From Pedobacter cryoconitis (GTDB lineage: Bacteria; Bacteroidota; Bacteroidia; Sphingobacteriales; Sphingobacteriaceae), in contig NZ_QLLR01000045.1 in NCBI RefSeq assembly GCF_003259615.1, forward strand, positions 1 through 35,067: a stretch of DNA of 35,067 bases, given 5' to 3'. The notes beneath the pieces were generated by a model. The model worked only from the letters and a program-made list of their open reading frames with translations, was not told where the DNA came from and searched no databases. Numbering within the stretch: position 1 is the stretch's first letter; each line of letters starts with the position of its first letter. The position numbers and the translations under genes are program-made. Positions 16,311 to 24,994 of this stretch are shown here, piece by piece.

Positions 16311-16417
16311 TTGCTATTAGCTGTTGAAAAATCTTATCCTGGTTACAAATATCAAAAGCTTAAGTGTTTAAATTTCCTCATGAATATCAACTTGACACGA
16401 GGGGTTGTGGTCCAGTG

Positions 16418-16969
16418 TTAGTTTCTTTTCTTGATCTCCGAAAGATGTTTAGGATGTATATTCAAAAATGAGGCAATAATTTTATTACTGATTTTATTAA
16501 TCAAATGTTTGTGATCTTTTAAGAAGTAGATATATCTATCATTTGCGTTTTTTATTCTGATAATTTTTTCGCGTTCATATCCTGCACTGATACACTCTTC
16601 ATAAATTTCAAGGAGGATTAAAGACAAAGGTGGATCATTGAGACAGGCTTGGGCTAAATTTATAACCCAGCCATCCGTATCAGCTAAAAACCTGATATAT
16701 TTTATAGGAGAGACTTGTTTGGAGAATACATAATAAGGAATAACAAATCCATCAGTTGTGAGATAGGCTGTCATTTCTTCCAACTCATTGATGAAGATTC
16801 CCTGGACAATTCCTGTCTTTATATAATAAAGCTTATCAATATGATTGGGGAATGTTGGTAAGACTTCGTTTTTTTTGAAGGAAACAGGTAAACATAATTC
16901 TTCAAACAACCGAATGGATTTAGGGGTTGAATTTTTGAAGCTGCTCAGCTTTTCAATGAGTGTTTTCAT
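16418..16969 (-). CDS. Crp/Fnr-type regulator
   Basis: The protein combines a cyclic-nucleotide-type beta roll with a C-terminal DNA-binding region. The N-terminal part (about 20-110) has the pattern KKNEVLPTFPNHIDKLYYIK, TGIVQGIF and YLTTDGFVIPYYVFS. The C-terminus has NDRYIYFLKDHKHLINKISN followed by KIIASFLNIHPKHLSEIKK, which is the winged-helix pattern of Bacteroidota Crp/Fnr proteins. The 183-residue length is normal. There is no cysteine cluster for Fe-S binding, so oxygen sensing of the Fnr kind is unlikely. It is the last gene on the strand of the lanthipeptide cluster, 169 bases after the transporter, and may regulate it; that is inference. Confidence 0.85.
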   Translation of the reverse strand: MKTLIEKLSSFKNSTPKSIRLFEELCLPVSFKKNEVLPTFPNHIDKLYYIKTGIVQGIFINELEEMTAYLTTDGFVIPYYVFSKQVSPIKYIRFLADTDGWVINLAQACLNDPPLSLILLEIYEECISAGYEREKIIRIKNANDRYIYFLKDHKHLINKISNKIIASFLNIHPKHLSEIKKRN

Positions 16970-17138
16970 ATCAGGTTACGTTTAGGGCAACCTTAATATG
17001 ATTTAAGCTGTAAAAGAACTTATAGCCATAATATTGCCATGATTAACCTGTAATATAGTTAATTTTTATTAGAATAATCATCATATCTTTTATAGTAAAT
17101 ATTAATTTAAATTGTGAATTAATCAGGACGGAAAGGCC

Positions 17139-19349
17139 TTAATTGCCTAACTCCAGTTGATTCTTTACCAGGTTATAATATTCATTTTTCATTTGAACAA
17201 GTTCCTGATGACTTCCACACTCCACAGTTTTTCCGTGTTTTAGAACAATAATCTGATCTGCGTTTTTTACGGTAGAAAGTCGGTGAGCAATGATCACAAC
17301 GGTCTTTCCTTTGAAAAATTTCTGCAGGTTGTCATGAATGATCTTCTCGTTTTCTGCATCTAAAGCAGATGTAGCCTCATCAAAGAAAATAAAGTGGGGG
17401 TCTTTATAGACCGCACGTGCAATTAGAATACGCTGTTTCTGGCCTCCTGAAATTCCATTTCCTCCGGCACCGACTTTAGTATTTAAACCTAATGCCAGTT
17501 CATTTATAAATGATTCTATGTTAGCGATTTTTAATACATTTTCAAGTTTTTTAGTATCAATATTTTCATCGCCCGTTGTAATGTTTTTTTGAATACTATC
17601 AGAAAATATATAACCATCCTGCATCACTACGCCACAGTTTTTTCGCAGATCCAGTGGTGATATATCTTTTATACTTAGTTCATCAAATGTAATATCTCCC
17701 TGTACGGGATCGTAGAATTTTAACAACAATTTCATTAAGGTAGTTTTCCCGCTGCCACTAGCACCAACAATAGCGGTAACTTTTCCTTTTGGAATGAAAA
17801 GATTAATGTCTTTAAGAACGTATGAGGAATGTGGGCCTTCATATTGGAAAGAAACATTGCGCAAGTGAATACCTCTTTCAATTCCATTATTCTGGCTCAG
17901 AACATCCTCGCTTTGCAGTAAAACCTGGTTTTCTTGTTCTTCTTCGGGGTGGTTCTGCACTTCGTTAAGACGTAAAAGACTCAGCTTTGCATCCTGGAAG
18001 GAGCGGAAGAAGGTGATCAACTGATTGATGGGCGAATTCATCTGTCCGATGATGTAAGAAACGCTCAATAATGAACCTAATGTCATATCACCCTTTACGA
18101 CAAAAGAAGCGGCTAAAAATGTGACTAAGATATTCTTGATCTGATTAATAAATTCAAAGCCAGAAAGCTGCCACTGATCAAGTTTAATTACCCTGATATT
18201 TATTTTGAATAATTTTTGCTGTATATTTTCCCATTCTCTGCGTTTAAAGTCTTCAAACTGGTTTAGCTTCATTTCTGAGACACCGTTAATAATCTCATAG
18301 ATAGATTCTTGGTTTGCACTTTTTTGCTGGAAGCGGAAGTAATCTAATATCTTTCTTTTTCTCATCCAGAATAAGGACCAGCCAACAGACAGGATGGTAA
18401 GCGTAACGTAAACTAAAAGTATCCGATAATCATAATAGAATAAAACGCCGAAAAAAACGGAAAAGGTAATAATGGAAAACAGGGTGAGTAAGCTTTGTGA
18501 GGTTAGAAATTGTTCTATACGTTCATGATCTTGCATACGCTGATTAAAATCACCCATTAATTTAGTATCGAAAAATTTAATAGGAAGTTTTAATAGTTTT
18601 TTCAGGAAATCTGAAATGATATGAATATTAATTTTTGTTCCAACGGTCAGCACAATCCTGTTCCGAAAGATGCCAAAGATAATATCTCCTATAAAAAATG
18701 CCAATTGGGCAAGAAGTATATAAGTAATAACATTAAGGTTCTTCTTGGTTACTCCTTCATCAATTAGTTTTTGCGTTAAAATAGGAAAAACGAGCATAGT
18801 TAATGTACCAAAGAGCAAAAGCATAAACATCAGGCCTATTTGCTTACTGTGTGGTTTAACGTATTTGAGTAGGGACTTTAGGTCTAATTTGTCTTCTTGG
18901 GGTGGGGTTTGTGCATAAAAATCTTCTGTAGGCTCTAAAAACATAGCAATCCCATTTCCGTTATCCGAAAGCCATGATTTTTTGAACTTTTCTTCAGACA
19001 GAGAGATTAAGCCATGTGCAGGGTCTGCAATCTTATAAATTGGCTCCCTGGTAAATAGATCTTTGGAAATTTCACAAAGGACAACAAAATGGGCCTGGTC
19101 CCAATGAAGGATACAAGGCATTATTCCTGAATGAAAATCTTCTGCTGTTAAGCTGCCTGCCATAGTCGCAAACCCGATTTTATCTGCTGCCTCCCCAATC
19201 CCTAATAAAGAAACTCCTTCACGGGTAATAAAACTTTGGTCACGCAGATATTGCAGGCCAAATTCTTTTCCATAGTGAGAGGCAACCATAGCCAGGCAAG
19301 CTGGGCCGCAGTCCATTTGATCGTGTTGGGGTACAAACTTTATTCTCAT
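17139..19349 (-). CDS. Peptidase-containing ABC transporter (LanT/PCAT type)
   Basis: It removes the leader of the modified peptide after Gly-Gly and exports the core across the inner membrane. The N-terminal C39 peptidase domain (about 1-140) has Gln8, catalytic Cys14 (MDCGPACLA), His87 (AHFVVL) and Asp109 (ADPAHG). A six-helix transmembrane domain follows (about 165-455), then an ATPase domain with Walker A GASGSGKTTLMKLL, signature ISGGQKQRILIARA, Walker B FIFFDEATSAL and the H-loop IIAHRL. The length of 736 is normal. Its ATG overlaps the LanC-like stop by one base (TAATG), so translation is coupled. The precursor at 23735-23890 ends its leader in KGG, as this peptidase needs. Confidence 0.95.
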   Translation of the reverse strand: MRIKFVPQHDQMDCGPACLAMVASHYGKEFGLQYLRDQSFITREGVSLLGIGEAADKIGFATMAGSLTAEDFHSGIMPCILHWDQAHFVVLCEISKDLFTREPIYKIADPAHGLISLSEEKFKKSWLSDNGNGIAMFLEPTEDFYAQTPPQEDKLDLKSLLKYVKPHSKQIGLMFMLLLFGTLTMLVFPILTQKLIDEGVTKKNLNVITYILLAQLAFFIGDIIFGIFRNRIVLTVGTKINIHIISDFLKKLLKLPIKFFDTKLMGDFNQRMQDHERIEQFLTSQSLLTLFSIITFSVFFGVLFYYDYRILLVYVTLTILSVGWSLFWMRKRKILDYFRFQQKSANQESIYEIINGVSEMKLNQFEDFKRREWENIQQKLFKINIRVIKLDQWQLSGFEFINQIKNILVTFLAASFVVKGDMTLGSLLSVSYIIGQMNSPINQLITFFRSFQDAKLSLLRLNEVQNHPEEEQENQVLLQSEDVLSQNNGIERGIHLRNVSFQYEGPHSSYVLKDINLFIPKGKVTAIVGASGSGKTTLMKLLLKFYDPVQGDITFDELSIKDISPLDLRKNCGVVMQDGYIFSDSIQKNITTGDENIDTKKLENVLKIANIESFINELALGLNTKVGAGGNGISGGQKQRILIARAVYKDPHFIFFDEATSALDAENEKIIHDNLQKFFKGKTVVIIAHRLSTVKNADQIIVLKHGKTVECGSHQELVQMKNEYYNLVKNQLELGN

Positions 19350-20572
19350 TATATACCTATTATCAATAATTCACTTATACCGGGCAATTCAGGTTTCAGG
19401 GCTGACATCAGACAAATACCTATACCCATTATTCCCCAGCCAAATGTTAAATTAAAAACTTTATCATCTTGAAGTCTTTCAAATCTATTCCTGAATCCTG
19501 CAAAGTCTTTAACTTCCGGGGTCCGATATTTTAATATTTGATCATACCAGTATTCATAGGCTAGTTTGAAATGAGCATCATTCGTTATTTCATAAAGCTT
19601 CTTAAAAACACAGGCTACTCCTGAGGCACCGTAAGTAATGCCACCGTCGAAAGTATATCTAATATCCTCTTTTCTCCTGGTGCAGGCAATGAGCAACTCG
19701 AAAGTCTCTTGTCTCAGCTCGTCATTTTTCAGGATTGCCGAGGCATTGTATAAGGAATAAAGAACTCCCAAGTCTCCATAACATATGGTGAACTGAGCTT
19801 CTTTTATACCTTCGTCGGGGTATTTGGAAGGAAAATAGCCGCTTTCAAGATCTCTTTTTTGATTGATTACAAAGGTTACTGCTTTTTCCAGAAGATTAAG
19901 GGTATTGTGATTATCCTCGTCAAGGACTTTTAGTTCAAATAGCTTGGTTATGAAGTTAATGATCATTGCAGAGCCGTGTGAAAGGCCAAGGTAAACCTGG
20001 TTTTCCAATGAGGGTGAGCTCCAGTAAACTTCATTTTCTTTAGGATAGACCGCGCATTTTTCCAGCGCTGAAATTATACCAAGCAGCACATTTTTTGAGG
20101 ATTCATCTTTTTCATGGTAATATCTGTTGAGAAAAAAATATCCGGCAGAAAAAGCTCCGCTATTAATATCAAAATCTCCGGCTTCAAGACTGCGCTCAGT
20201 CAGGTCCGATAAAATTTCACTTATAGATTCGTATAGTCCGGTAAAATCGTAGTCGTAATCAAATTTATATTGTGCAAATAAAAGTGTTTTACCAAAACCA
20301 GCAATGTGATTTGATAGGGAATCAGTTTTGAAATCAGGTTTAAACTTTTTTAAAGTTGAGATCTCAGATAAAATTTCAATGGACTCATCAATTTGCTGTT
20401 CTGCCTGATCTCTGTAGCTTTCATCTTTATAAAACTGATGACAAAACAAGTTGTACAGTACTAAACCTGATTTACCTCCTTCTAAGGTTACATTGTCCAG
20501 GTATTTGCTTTTTGCATTTACTTCTGAATCTATCTCCAGTAATACTTTTTTAAAATATCCACTATTTCTCAT
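19349..20572 (-). CDS. LanC-like protein lacking two zinc ligands
   Basis: LanC enzymes add Cys thiols to dehydrated Ser/Thr to make lanthionine rings, using one zinc bound by Cys, Cys and His. The 407-residue protein shows the alpha/alpha barrel repeats of the family: GGKSGLVLY, SLSNHIAGFGKTLL, GLSHGSAMIIN with His199, FTICYGDLGVLYS with Cys264, and GGITYGASGVACVFKKLYEI, where the family has CHG. The last motif reads Thr313-Tyr314 in place of Cys-His, so only one of the three canonical zinc ligands (Cys264) remains. The nucleotide sequence is unambiguous there. The gene overlaps LanB by 11 bases and LanT by one. It may be a metal-poor cyclase, may bind zinc differently, or may have lost activity. 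Confidence 0.85.
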   Translation of the reverse strand: MRNSGYFKKVLLEIDSEVNAKSKYLDNVTLEGGKSGLVLYNLFCHQFYKDESYRDQAEQQIDESIEILSEISTLKKFKPDFKTDSLSNHIAGFGKTLLFAQYKFDYDYDFTGLYESISEILSDLTERSLEAGDFDINSGAFSAGYFFLNRYYHEKDESSKNVLLGIISALEKCAVYPKENEVYWSSPSLENQVYLGLSHGSAMIINFITKLFELKVLDEDNHNTLNLLEKAVTFVINQKRDLESGYFPSKYPDEGIKEAQFTICYGDLGVLYSLYNASAILKNDELRQETFELLIACTRRKEDIRYTFDGGITYGASGVACVFKKLYEITNDAHFKLAYEYWYDQILKYRTPEVKDFAGFRNRFERLQDDKVFNLTFGWGIMGIGICLMSALKPELPGISELLIIGI

Positions 20573-23500
20573 CTCTGTTTAAAATAGAATTGTAGGTTTT
20601 AAACATGAAATAATAAATAACAAGCTCGTGCATCCTCGCTTTAGTATAAAAGAATCTGTTCAGGGTCATGTGCACATAACTTTGTAATAAACTGATTAAT
20701 TTTTCCTCATTTTCTACGTTGTTTTTTATGGAGGATACGATAGGTCCATTATCAACAGACCTGTTTTTAAATGGGACAATAAAATCGTTTATATCAGTAT
20801 AGTCTTTTATTCTAAGCACATCGTCCAGGAATTTCTTGCTGTCTCTTAATTTCAAGTCAATCGAGGATTTGAATTGTTTTTTGCAATCGCTATCTGATAT
20901 ATCTACAAATTCGGGTAAAAAACCATGATAGGCTTTTTCAAATAGTAGTTTTTTCTGGTGTAAAGAAAGACCGAAATCGTCAAGTAATATATCGATTGAT
21001 GCTATCGCTGTTTTCCACCTGATAGCTTCATCTTCCTCATAGTTTGTTGTTAAATCTAAAAATTGCATGATAGCGCTACTATCATTACAAAACAACAGTT
21101 CTGATAACTCTATATTATCTTCACCATATCTTTCTATTTCTCTCTTATAGGTGTCGATCTGCAATGAGAAAACAAGTTCTTCATCGATTAATGGTTTTAA
21201 GAACCTGTCCAGAACGGCTAAGAAGTCATTTATATCTGTTGCTTTAATCCGAAATCTTAAGTGATGGTCGGGATCTTCATAACGGATAAAAAACCAGTTT
21301 AATTGAATATGATCTCTTTCATTTATAAAGGCTATGGTGTTTTTTATGACCGAGGTAATAATTCTGTCTCCCACCATATGGCTGCAGTATATTTTAAAAT
21401 ATATCCATTCACTGCCAGGATAGAAGTCTCTTTTTTCTGATTTTTCTTTATAGGCTTGTCCATTTATATTTTGAACATGCTGATTATTCACTATAGGGAA
21501 GATAAATTCTGAACAGTATTTTTTGTCTTCTTTTGAAATAAAACTGCTGTTATTTATATTCTCATAGATGTTAAAGTCACCTTTTCTAATCTTATTGAGT
21601 AAAATATTCAAACAAACTATATGAGTTGTATCAATCAAAATAACATTATCTCCTTCTTTGATTTTACAATCTTTAGGTATTTTTAATTCTGCAATCTGTT
21701 CTCTTAGCAGGTTTAAATTGATATTCTTGTTTTTTGATATTTTCCATCTTGCTTCCGATAAAACGAGTTTTTTATACTCTACCCTGGGAAGAAAAGTCTG
21801 GGTAGATAAAAAGGACCAGTCCCATCTAAGGCCGGGATTTGTATTTTGGTACTGCAGGTCACATAAAAACCTGAATATCGGCAGTTGCTCTCTGCTGAAA
21901 TTATGAGCTGAGGACAGGCGGGGCCTGATTTCTTTATTTAACGTTTTAGATTGTAGAAAAATCTCGTTATTTCTGATGCTGACTATAATATCACTGATGT
22001 CTATCTTATCATGGGCAGCGTTAGTGTTGGTGACATAAGGAATTTCATAATTATAAAGTCTGGGCCTGAGTAATATGTTACCTACTCTGCCGCCGGGATG
22101 ATGTATAATCTCAGCGTTTATGTAATTTGAATCCTCGTCGTTTTTGGCATATGTTTTCAGCTTGTCTTCCAGCTCTTTATCATGATAGGCAAACCTTGAA
22201 AATAAGTTTGACAGGTAGGGTGAAGGAATGGAGGATTTACACAAAAACTTGTACTTATCATTATCCAGCTCTTCAAAATTAGCAGACAATAAATCTCCAA
22301 TTAGATAATAATCAGTATTCCATTTATAAGATGAGGTTGTATTTGAGATACTTTTAATATCTTCTTCTGTTAATATAATAGGTTGCTGAGTGAAGTGATC
22401 AAGGTGCCTTAAATATTTTTTGAGTATAATATTAATAATAGGGGGGATCTTTACCTCAGTTTCATTTGTTTCATATGAAAAATCTATATTTTGTATCAGA
22501 GGCATTTCTTCTACATTACCACTCACATGGAAATCATATCCTATTCCCAGTTGTGGGTCCAGGGCATGGGCCAGCAGAACTTCTTTGTTCTCAAATTTTC
22601 TATTAAACTTATTCTTAAAAGAAGAGATCCTTGTTGATTCTTCTTTTTTTACAGTCCCCATCAATTCAAGGGCGCTGTTTATAATCCCATCTACTATTTT
22701 AGTATTAAGATTGTTTTCTTGAAAATTGACCTTCAGGTCTACTTGAAAGGGGTGATGTTCTGGATTGAGGTAATCGCTGTATGTTTTTGAGAAATTTTCT
22801 ATTTCATCAATATTTATAGTATTCCGTTGGGATTCTACAAAAGAGCTGATCTCTTTTAATAAGGTGGATTCAATATTGCTTTCTGTAAGCTTATGATATA
22901 ATTCATCAACCGGGTTTTTATTACTTGTAATATAGGGGGGTAATTGATCTACCAATATTTTACTACTAATGATAGTGTCAATATAATCCGCTATCTCCGG
23001 GTGCTCCAGCTCTTCATATTGTTTGTTAATAATTGCACATATATCAGATTTATTAATTCCTTTTTTTGAGGAATCTATAATTTCAGCAATCAGAGAGTTA
23101 TTGGTAATTTCAGATATTTTGTAATTGTTATCGTCATCCCACTCTATAAACCGCAATTTATCTCCAAATTGATAAATTGTATTATTGGGATAAAAAAGAA
23201 TTTTTGTGTTTTCTTCCTGCTTCAATATTTCCTTTTTGAGCCGGTTAAGAAATAACATATCGGTACGAAAAATGGAGTCAAAAAAATTCTCCTTGCAAAA
23301 GGAGATCTTAGAAGGTTGTTTGCTTGTTTTTCCTAATGCAAAGCCTGCAAAAAGACCATAGGGTGTGCTTCTGGAGCATATTCTATTGTAATACTTATAC
23401 AGTGTGATCAGAACGCGATCTTCACTGTTAAATATAACAGCATCATCATCGATCCAGAATTTTGCTATTTTATAAAAATCCCGGGAGGAAAAATAGATTG

Positions 23501-23645
23501 CTTTTAAAAAAAAATCGTTAGAGAAGGTTTGTTTTACGGCATTAATATCCTGGTCTTGTAAATATTTGTTTAGTGCGTATAAACTGTCAATTGAAAATGA
23601 AGGGGTTCTTATCAAATAAAAATCTGCGGTTGTCAATTGATTCAT
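20562..23645 (-). CDS. Class I lanthipeptide dehydratase LanB
   Basis: LanB glutamylates Ser/Thr of the precursor using glutamyl-tRNA and eliminates glutamate to give dehydroalanine and dehydrobutyrine. The N-terminal glutamylation domain (about 1-720) carries the typical RSTPYGLFAGFALG (92-105), RTDMLFLNRLKKEI and HHPGGRVGNILLRPRL. The C-terminal SpaB_C/thiopeptide-type elimination domain (about 750-1020) carries SEWIYFKIYCSHMVGDRII, NWFFIRYEDPDHHLRFRIKA and TYKREIERYG. Both domains in 1027 residues make a full-length, single-chain LanB, unlike split forms. It follows the precursor gene with an 89-base gap that contains a hairpin. Confidence 0.95.
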   Translation of the reverse strand: MNQLTTADFYLIRTPSFSIDSLYALNKYLQDQDINAVKQTFSNDFFLKAIYFSSRDFYKIAKFWIDDDAVIFNSEDRVLITLYKYYNRICSRSTPYGLFAGFALGKTSKQPSKISFCKENFFDSIFRTDMLFLNRLKKEILKQEENTKILFYPNNTIYQFGDKLRFIEWDDDNNYKISEITNNSLIAEIIDSSKKGINKSDICAIINKQYEELEHPEIADYIDTIISSKILVDQLPPYITSNKNPVDELYHKLTESNIESTLLKEISSFVESQRNTINIDEIENFSKTYSDYLNPEHHPFQVDLKVNFQENNLNTKIVDGIINSALELMGTVKKEESTRISSFKNKFNRKFENKEVLLAHALDPQLGIGYDFHVSGNVEEMPLIQNIDFSYETNETEVKIPPIINIILKKYLRHLDHFTQQPIILTEEDIKSISNTTSSYKWNTDYYLIGDLLSANFEELDNDKYKFLCKSSIPSPYLSNLFSRFAYHDKELEDKLKTYAKNDEDSNYINAEIIHHPGGRVGNILLRPRLYNYEIPYVTNTNAAHDKIDISDIIVSIRNNEIFLQSKTLNKEIRPRLSSAHNFSREQLPIFRFLCDLQYQNTNPGLRWDWSFLSTQTFLPRVEYKKLVLSEARWKISKNKNINLNLLREQIAELKIPKDCKIKEGDNVILIDTTHIVCLNILLNKIRKGDFNIYENINNSSFISKEDKKYCSEFIFPIVNNQHVQNINGQAYKEKSEKRDFYPGSEWIYFKIYCSHMVGDRIITSVIKNTIAFINERDHIQLNWFFIRYEDPDHHLRFRIKATDINDFLAVLDRFLKPLIDEELVFSLQIDTYKREIERYGEDNIELSELLFCNDSSAIMQFLDLTTNYEEDEAIRWKTAIASIDILLDDFGLSLHQKKLLFEKAYHGFLPEFVDISDSDCKKQFKSSIDLKLRDSKKFLDDVLRIKDYTDINDFIVPFKNRSVDNGPIVSSIKNNVENEEKLISLLQSYVHMTLNRFFYTKARMHELVIYYFMFKTYNSILNRDEK

Positions 23646-23682
23646 TCAAATTTTTTTAATGCAATTCAAGATTATTATAAAA

Positions 23683-23713
23683 TAGGAAGGAGCAAAAGAT
23701 CTGCTCCTTCCTA
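23683..23713 (-). terminator. Hairpin between precursor and LanB genes
   Basis: TAGGAAGGAGCA (23683-23694) pairs perfectly over 12 bp with 23702-23713, around the loop AAAGATC. Read on the minus strand it is followed by TTTTATAATAAT. It sits between the precursor gene and LanB, where a partial terminator would let the precursor be made in excess of the enzymes. Confidence 0.75.
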
Positions 23714-23734
23714 AGTAATTATTACAAATTCTTA

Positions 23735-23890
23735 TTAGTTACAAGAAACTGTACAATTTGACATGTCAGCAGTTGTACCTGGTTGTACAATTACTTCTTT
23801 TTTACCACCTTTAACGGCTTTCAATTGATCGTCGTTTAATTTTGCGATTGTTTTTTTGTCTAATTTTAGTGGGCTAAATTCTCTTTTCAT
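23735..23890 (-). CDS. Lanthipeptide precursor peptide
   Basis: This 51-codon gene encodes a leader of 29 residues and a core of 22. The leader begins MKREFSPLKLDKKTIAKLND and ends DQLKAVKGG, matching the Bacteroidota class I lanthipeptide type with its KL, TIAKL, LNDDQL and GG features. The core is KKEVIVQPGTTADMSNCTVS then CN. It offers Cys46 and Cys50 as nucleophiles, with Thr39, Thr40, Ser44, Thr47 and Ser49 for dehydration. Likely rings are Thr47-Cys50 and one from Thr40 or Ser44 to Cys46; this is inference. It lies between the TPR-like gene and LanB on the same strand. No Shine-Dalgarno sequence is near the ATG, as is usual in this phylum. Confidence 0.9.
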   Translation of the reverse strand: MKREFSPLKLDKKTIAKLNDDQLKAVKGGKKEVIVQPGTTADMSNCTVSCN

Positions 23891-23963
23891 GGTTCTAAAT
23901 TTTAAGTTTTATCTCTACTCTTTTTAGGATTTTCGAGTTCCTCCTATACCCGCGCGTATATTT

Positions 23964-24992
23964 TTAAGGATTCCTGGTACTTGTGTTAATCACATCAAGA
24001 TTCCTGTTTTCACCTAGTTTTATTTTTAGTTTTAAAATTTCTTCGTAATGTGCCTGATCATCATTGAAATTTAATTTTTGAAAGGCTATTATTAAGCTAT
24101 CCAGCAAATGAACTTTAAGAAAGTCAAAGGACTCATCTACATCATCTTTAAAGAAGGTGTTTACCTCTTCAATAAAAACGCTATAATCATCTTTTACCAG
24201 GTTCATTTCTGTTTTTATCCAGGCATTGATCAGATAACGTTCTTCAGTAAACACTTCCATTGAAAAAAGTGGTTTTAATAAGCTGAAAAAGGATTCTTTG
24301 TAACCTTCAAGATCTTTGTTTTTATTTCTGGAGATTTTATCAATGCTGGATTTAAAATAATAATAGGCGTTATATTCCCGTAAGAATTCCATTTCCCCCC
24401 ACAAACTCTCGTTATTAAAGGCATTGCCATGAAGATGCTTTGATACATTTCCGTTGAATAGATAATCTAGTATACCGCTTAATATCTGCTGAGCTTTTTC
24501 ATGCTGATCAGCGTTAATATACAGGGTTGCCAGGTTGGAATGTTGTAAGATCATTCTAAAAAGAAAAGAATCTAAATGATGTACAGTTATCAATTCATCA
24601 ATTCTGGATATAGCTTCAATAATTAAAGATTCGGCTTTTAGAAGTTCACCAGAACGGTATAGGAGAAGGGCTTCAACTGGAAAAAGCCATTGTTCAATAT
24701 ATTTTCTATACAGTACATCATCAAATTCCGCTATTTGTAAGCTATAGGTTAAGAGTTGCTGCTCAATTTCTTCATAAGAACTTCGCTTCTCATTGATTAC
24801 TCCTGACAGATTATTAATATTGGTCGCTAAATCAAATGCCCGTTCAAATAAATCATGGTTATTTAAAATACCCCTGGCTTCATTTCTGGAAAGCTCTATA
24901 TATAACTTCGACGCATTGTAATCGTACAAAATATCATTTGTAGATACGGAATCGTAAATAGAAGTCAGGACTGATTCAATTTTAGCTGTCAT
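23964..24992 (-). CDS. TPR-like helical protein of the lanthipeptide cluster
   Basis: The 342-residue protein looks all-helical with weak tetratricopeptide-like periodicity (LLYRSGELLKAESLIIEAI; LATLYINADQHEKAQQILSG). It has no signal peptide or membrane segment, so it is likely cytoplasmic. It begins 2 bases after the beta-barrel gene stop and ends 73 bases before the precursor start, so it belongs to the cluster transcript. It could be a scaffold, a regulator or part of export or immunity. I do not know a characterised homologue. Confidence 0.75.
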   Translation of the reverse strand: MTAKIESVLTSIYDSVSTNDILYDYNASKLYIELSRNEARGILNNHDLFERAFDLATNINNLSGVINEKRSSYEEIEQQLLTYSLQIAEFDDVLYRKYIEQWLFPVEALLLYRSGELLKAESLIIEAISRIDELITVHHLDSFLFRMILQHSNLATLYINADQHEKAQQILSGILDYLFNGNVSKHLHGNAFNNESLWGEMEFLREYNAYYYFKSSIDKISRNKNKDLEGYKESFFSLLKPLFSMEVFTEERYLINAWIKTEMNLVKDDYSVFIEEVNTFFKDDVDESFDFLKVHLLDSLIIAFQKLNFNDDQAHYEEILKLKIKLGENRNLDVINTSTRNP

Positions 24993-24994
24993 AA

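Noticed and set aside
22420..22722. 100-codon plus-strand frame inside LanB
   Set aside because: It is antisense to the LanB glutamylation domain and is not supported by any motif.
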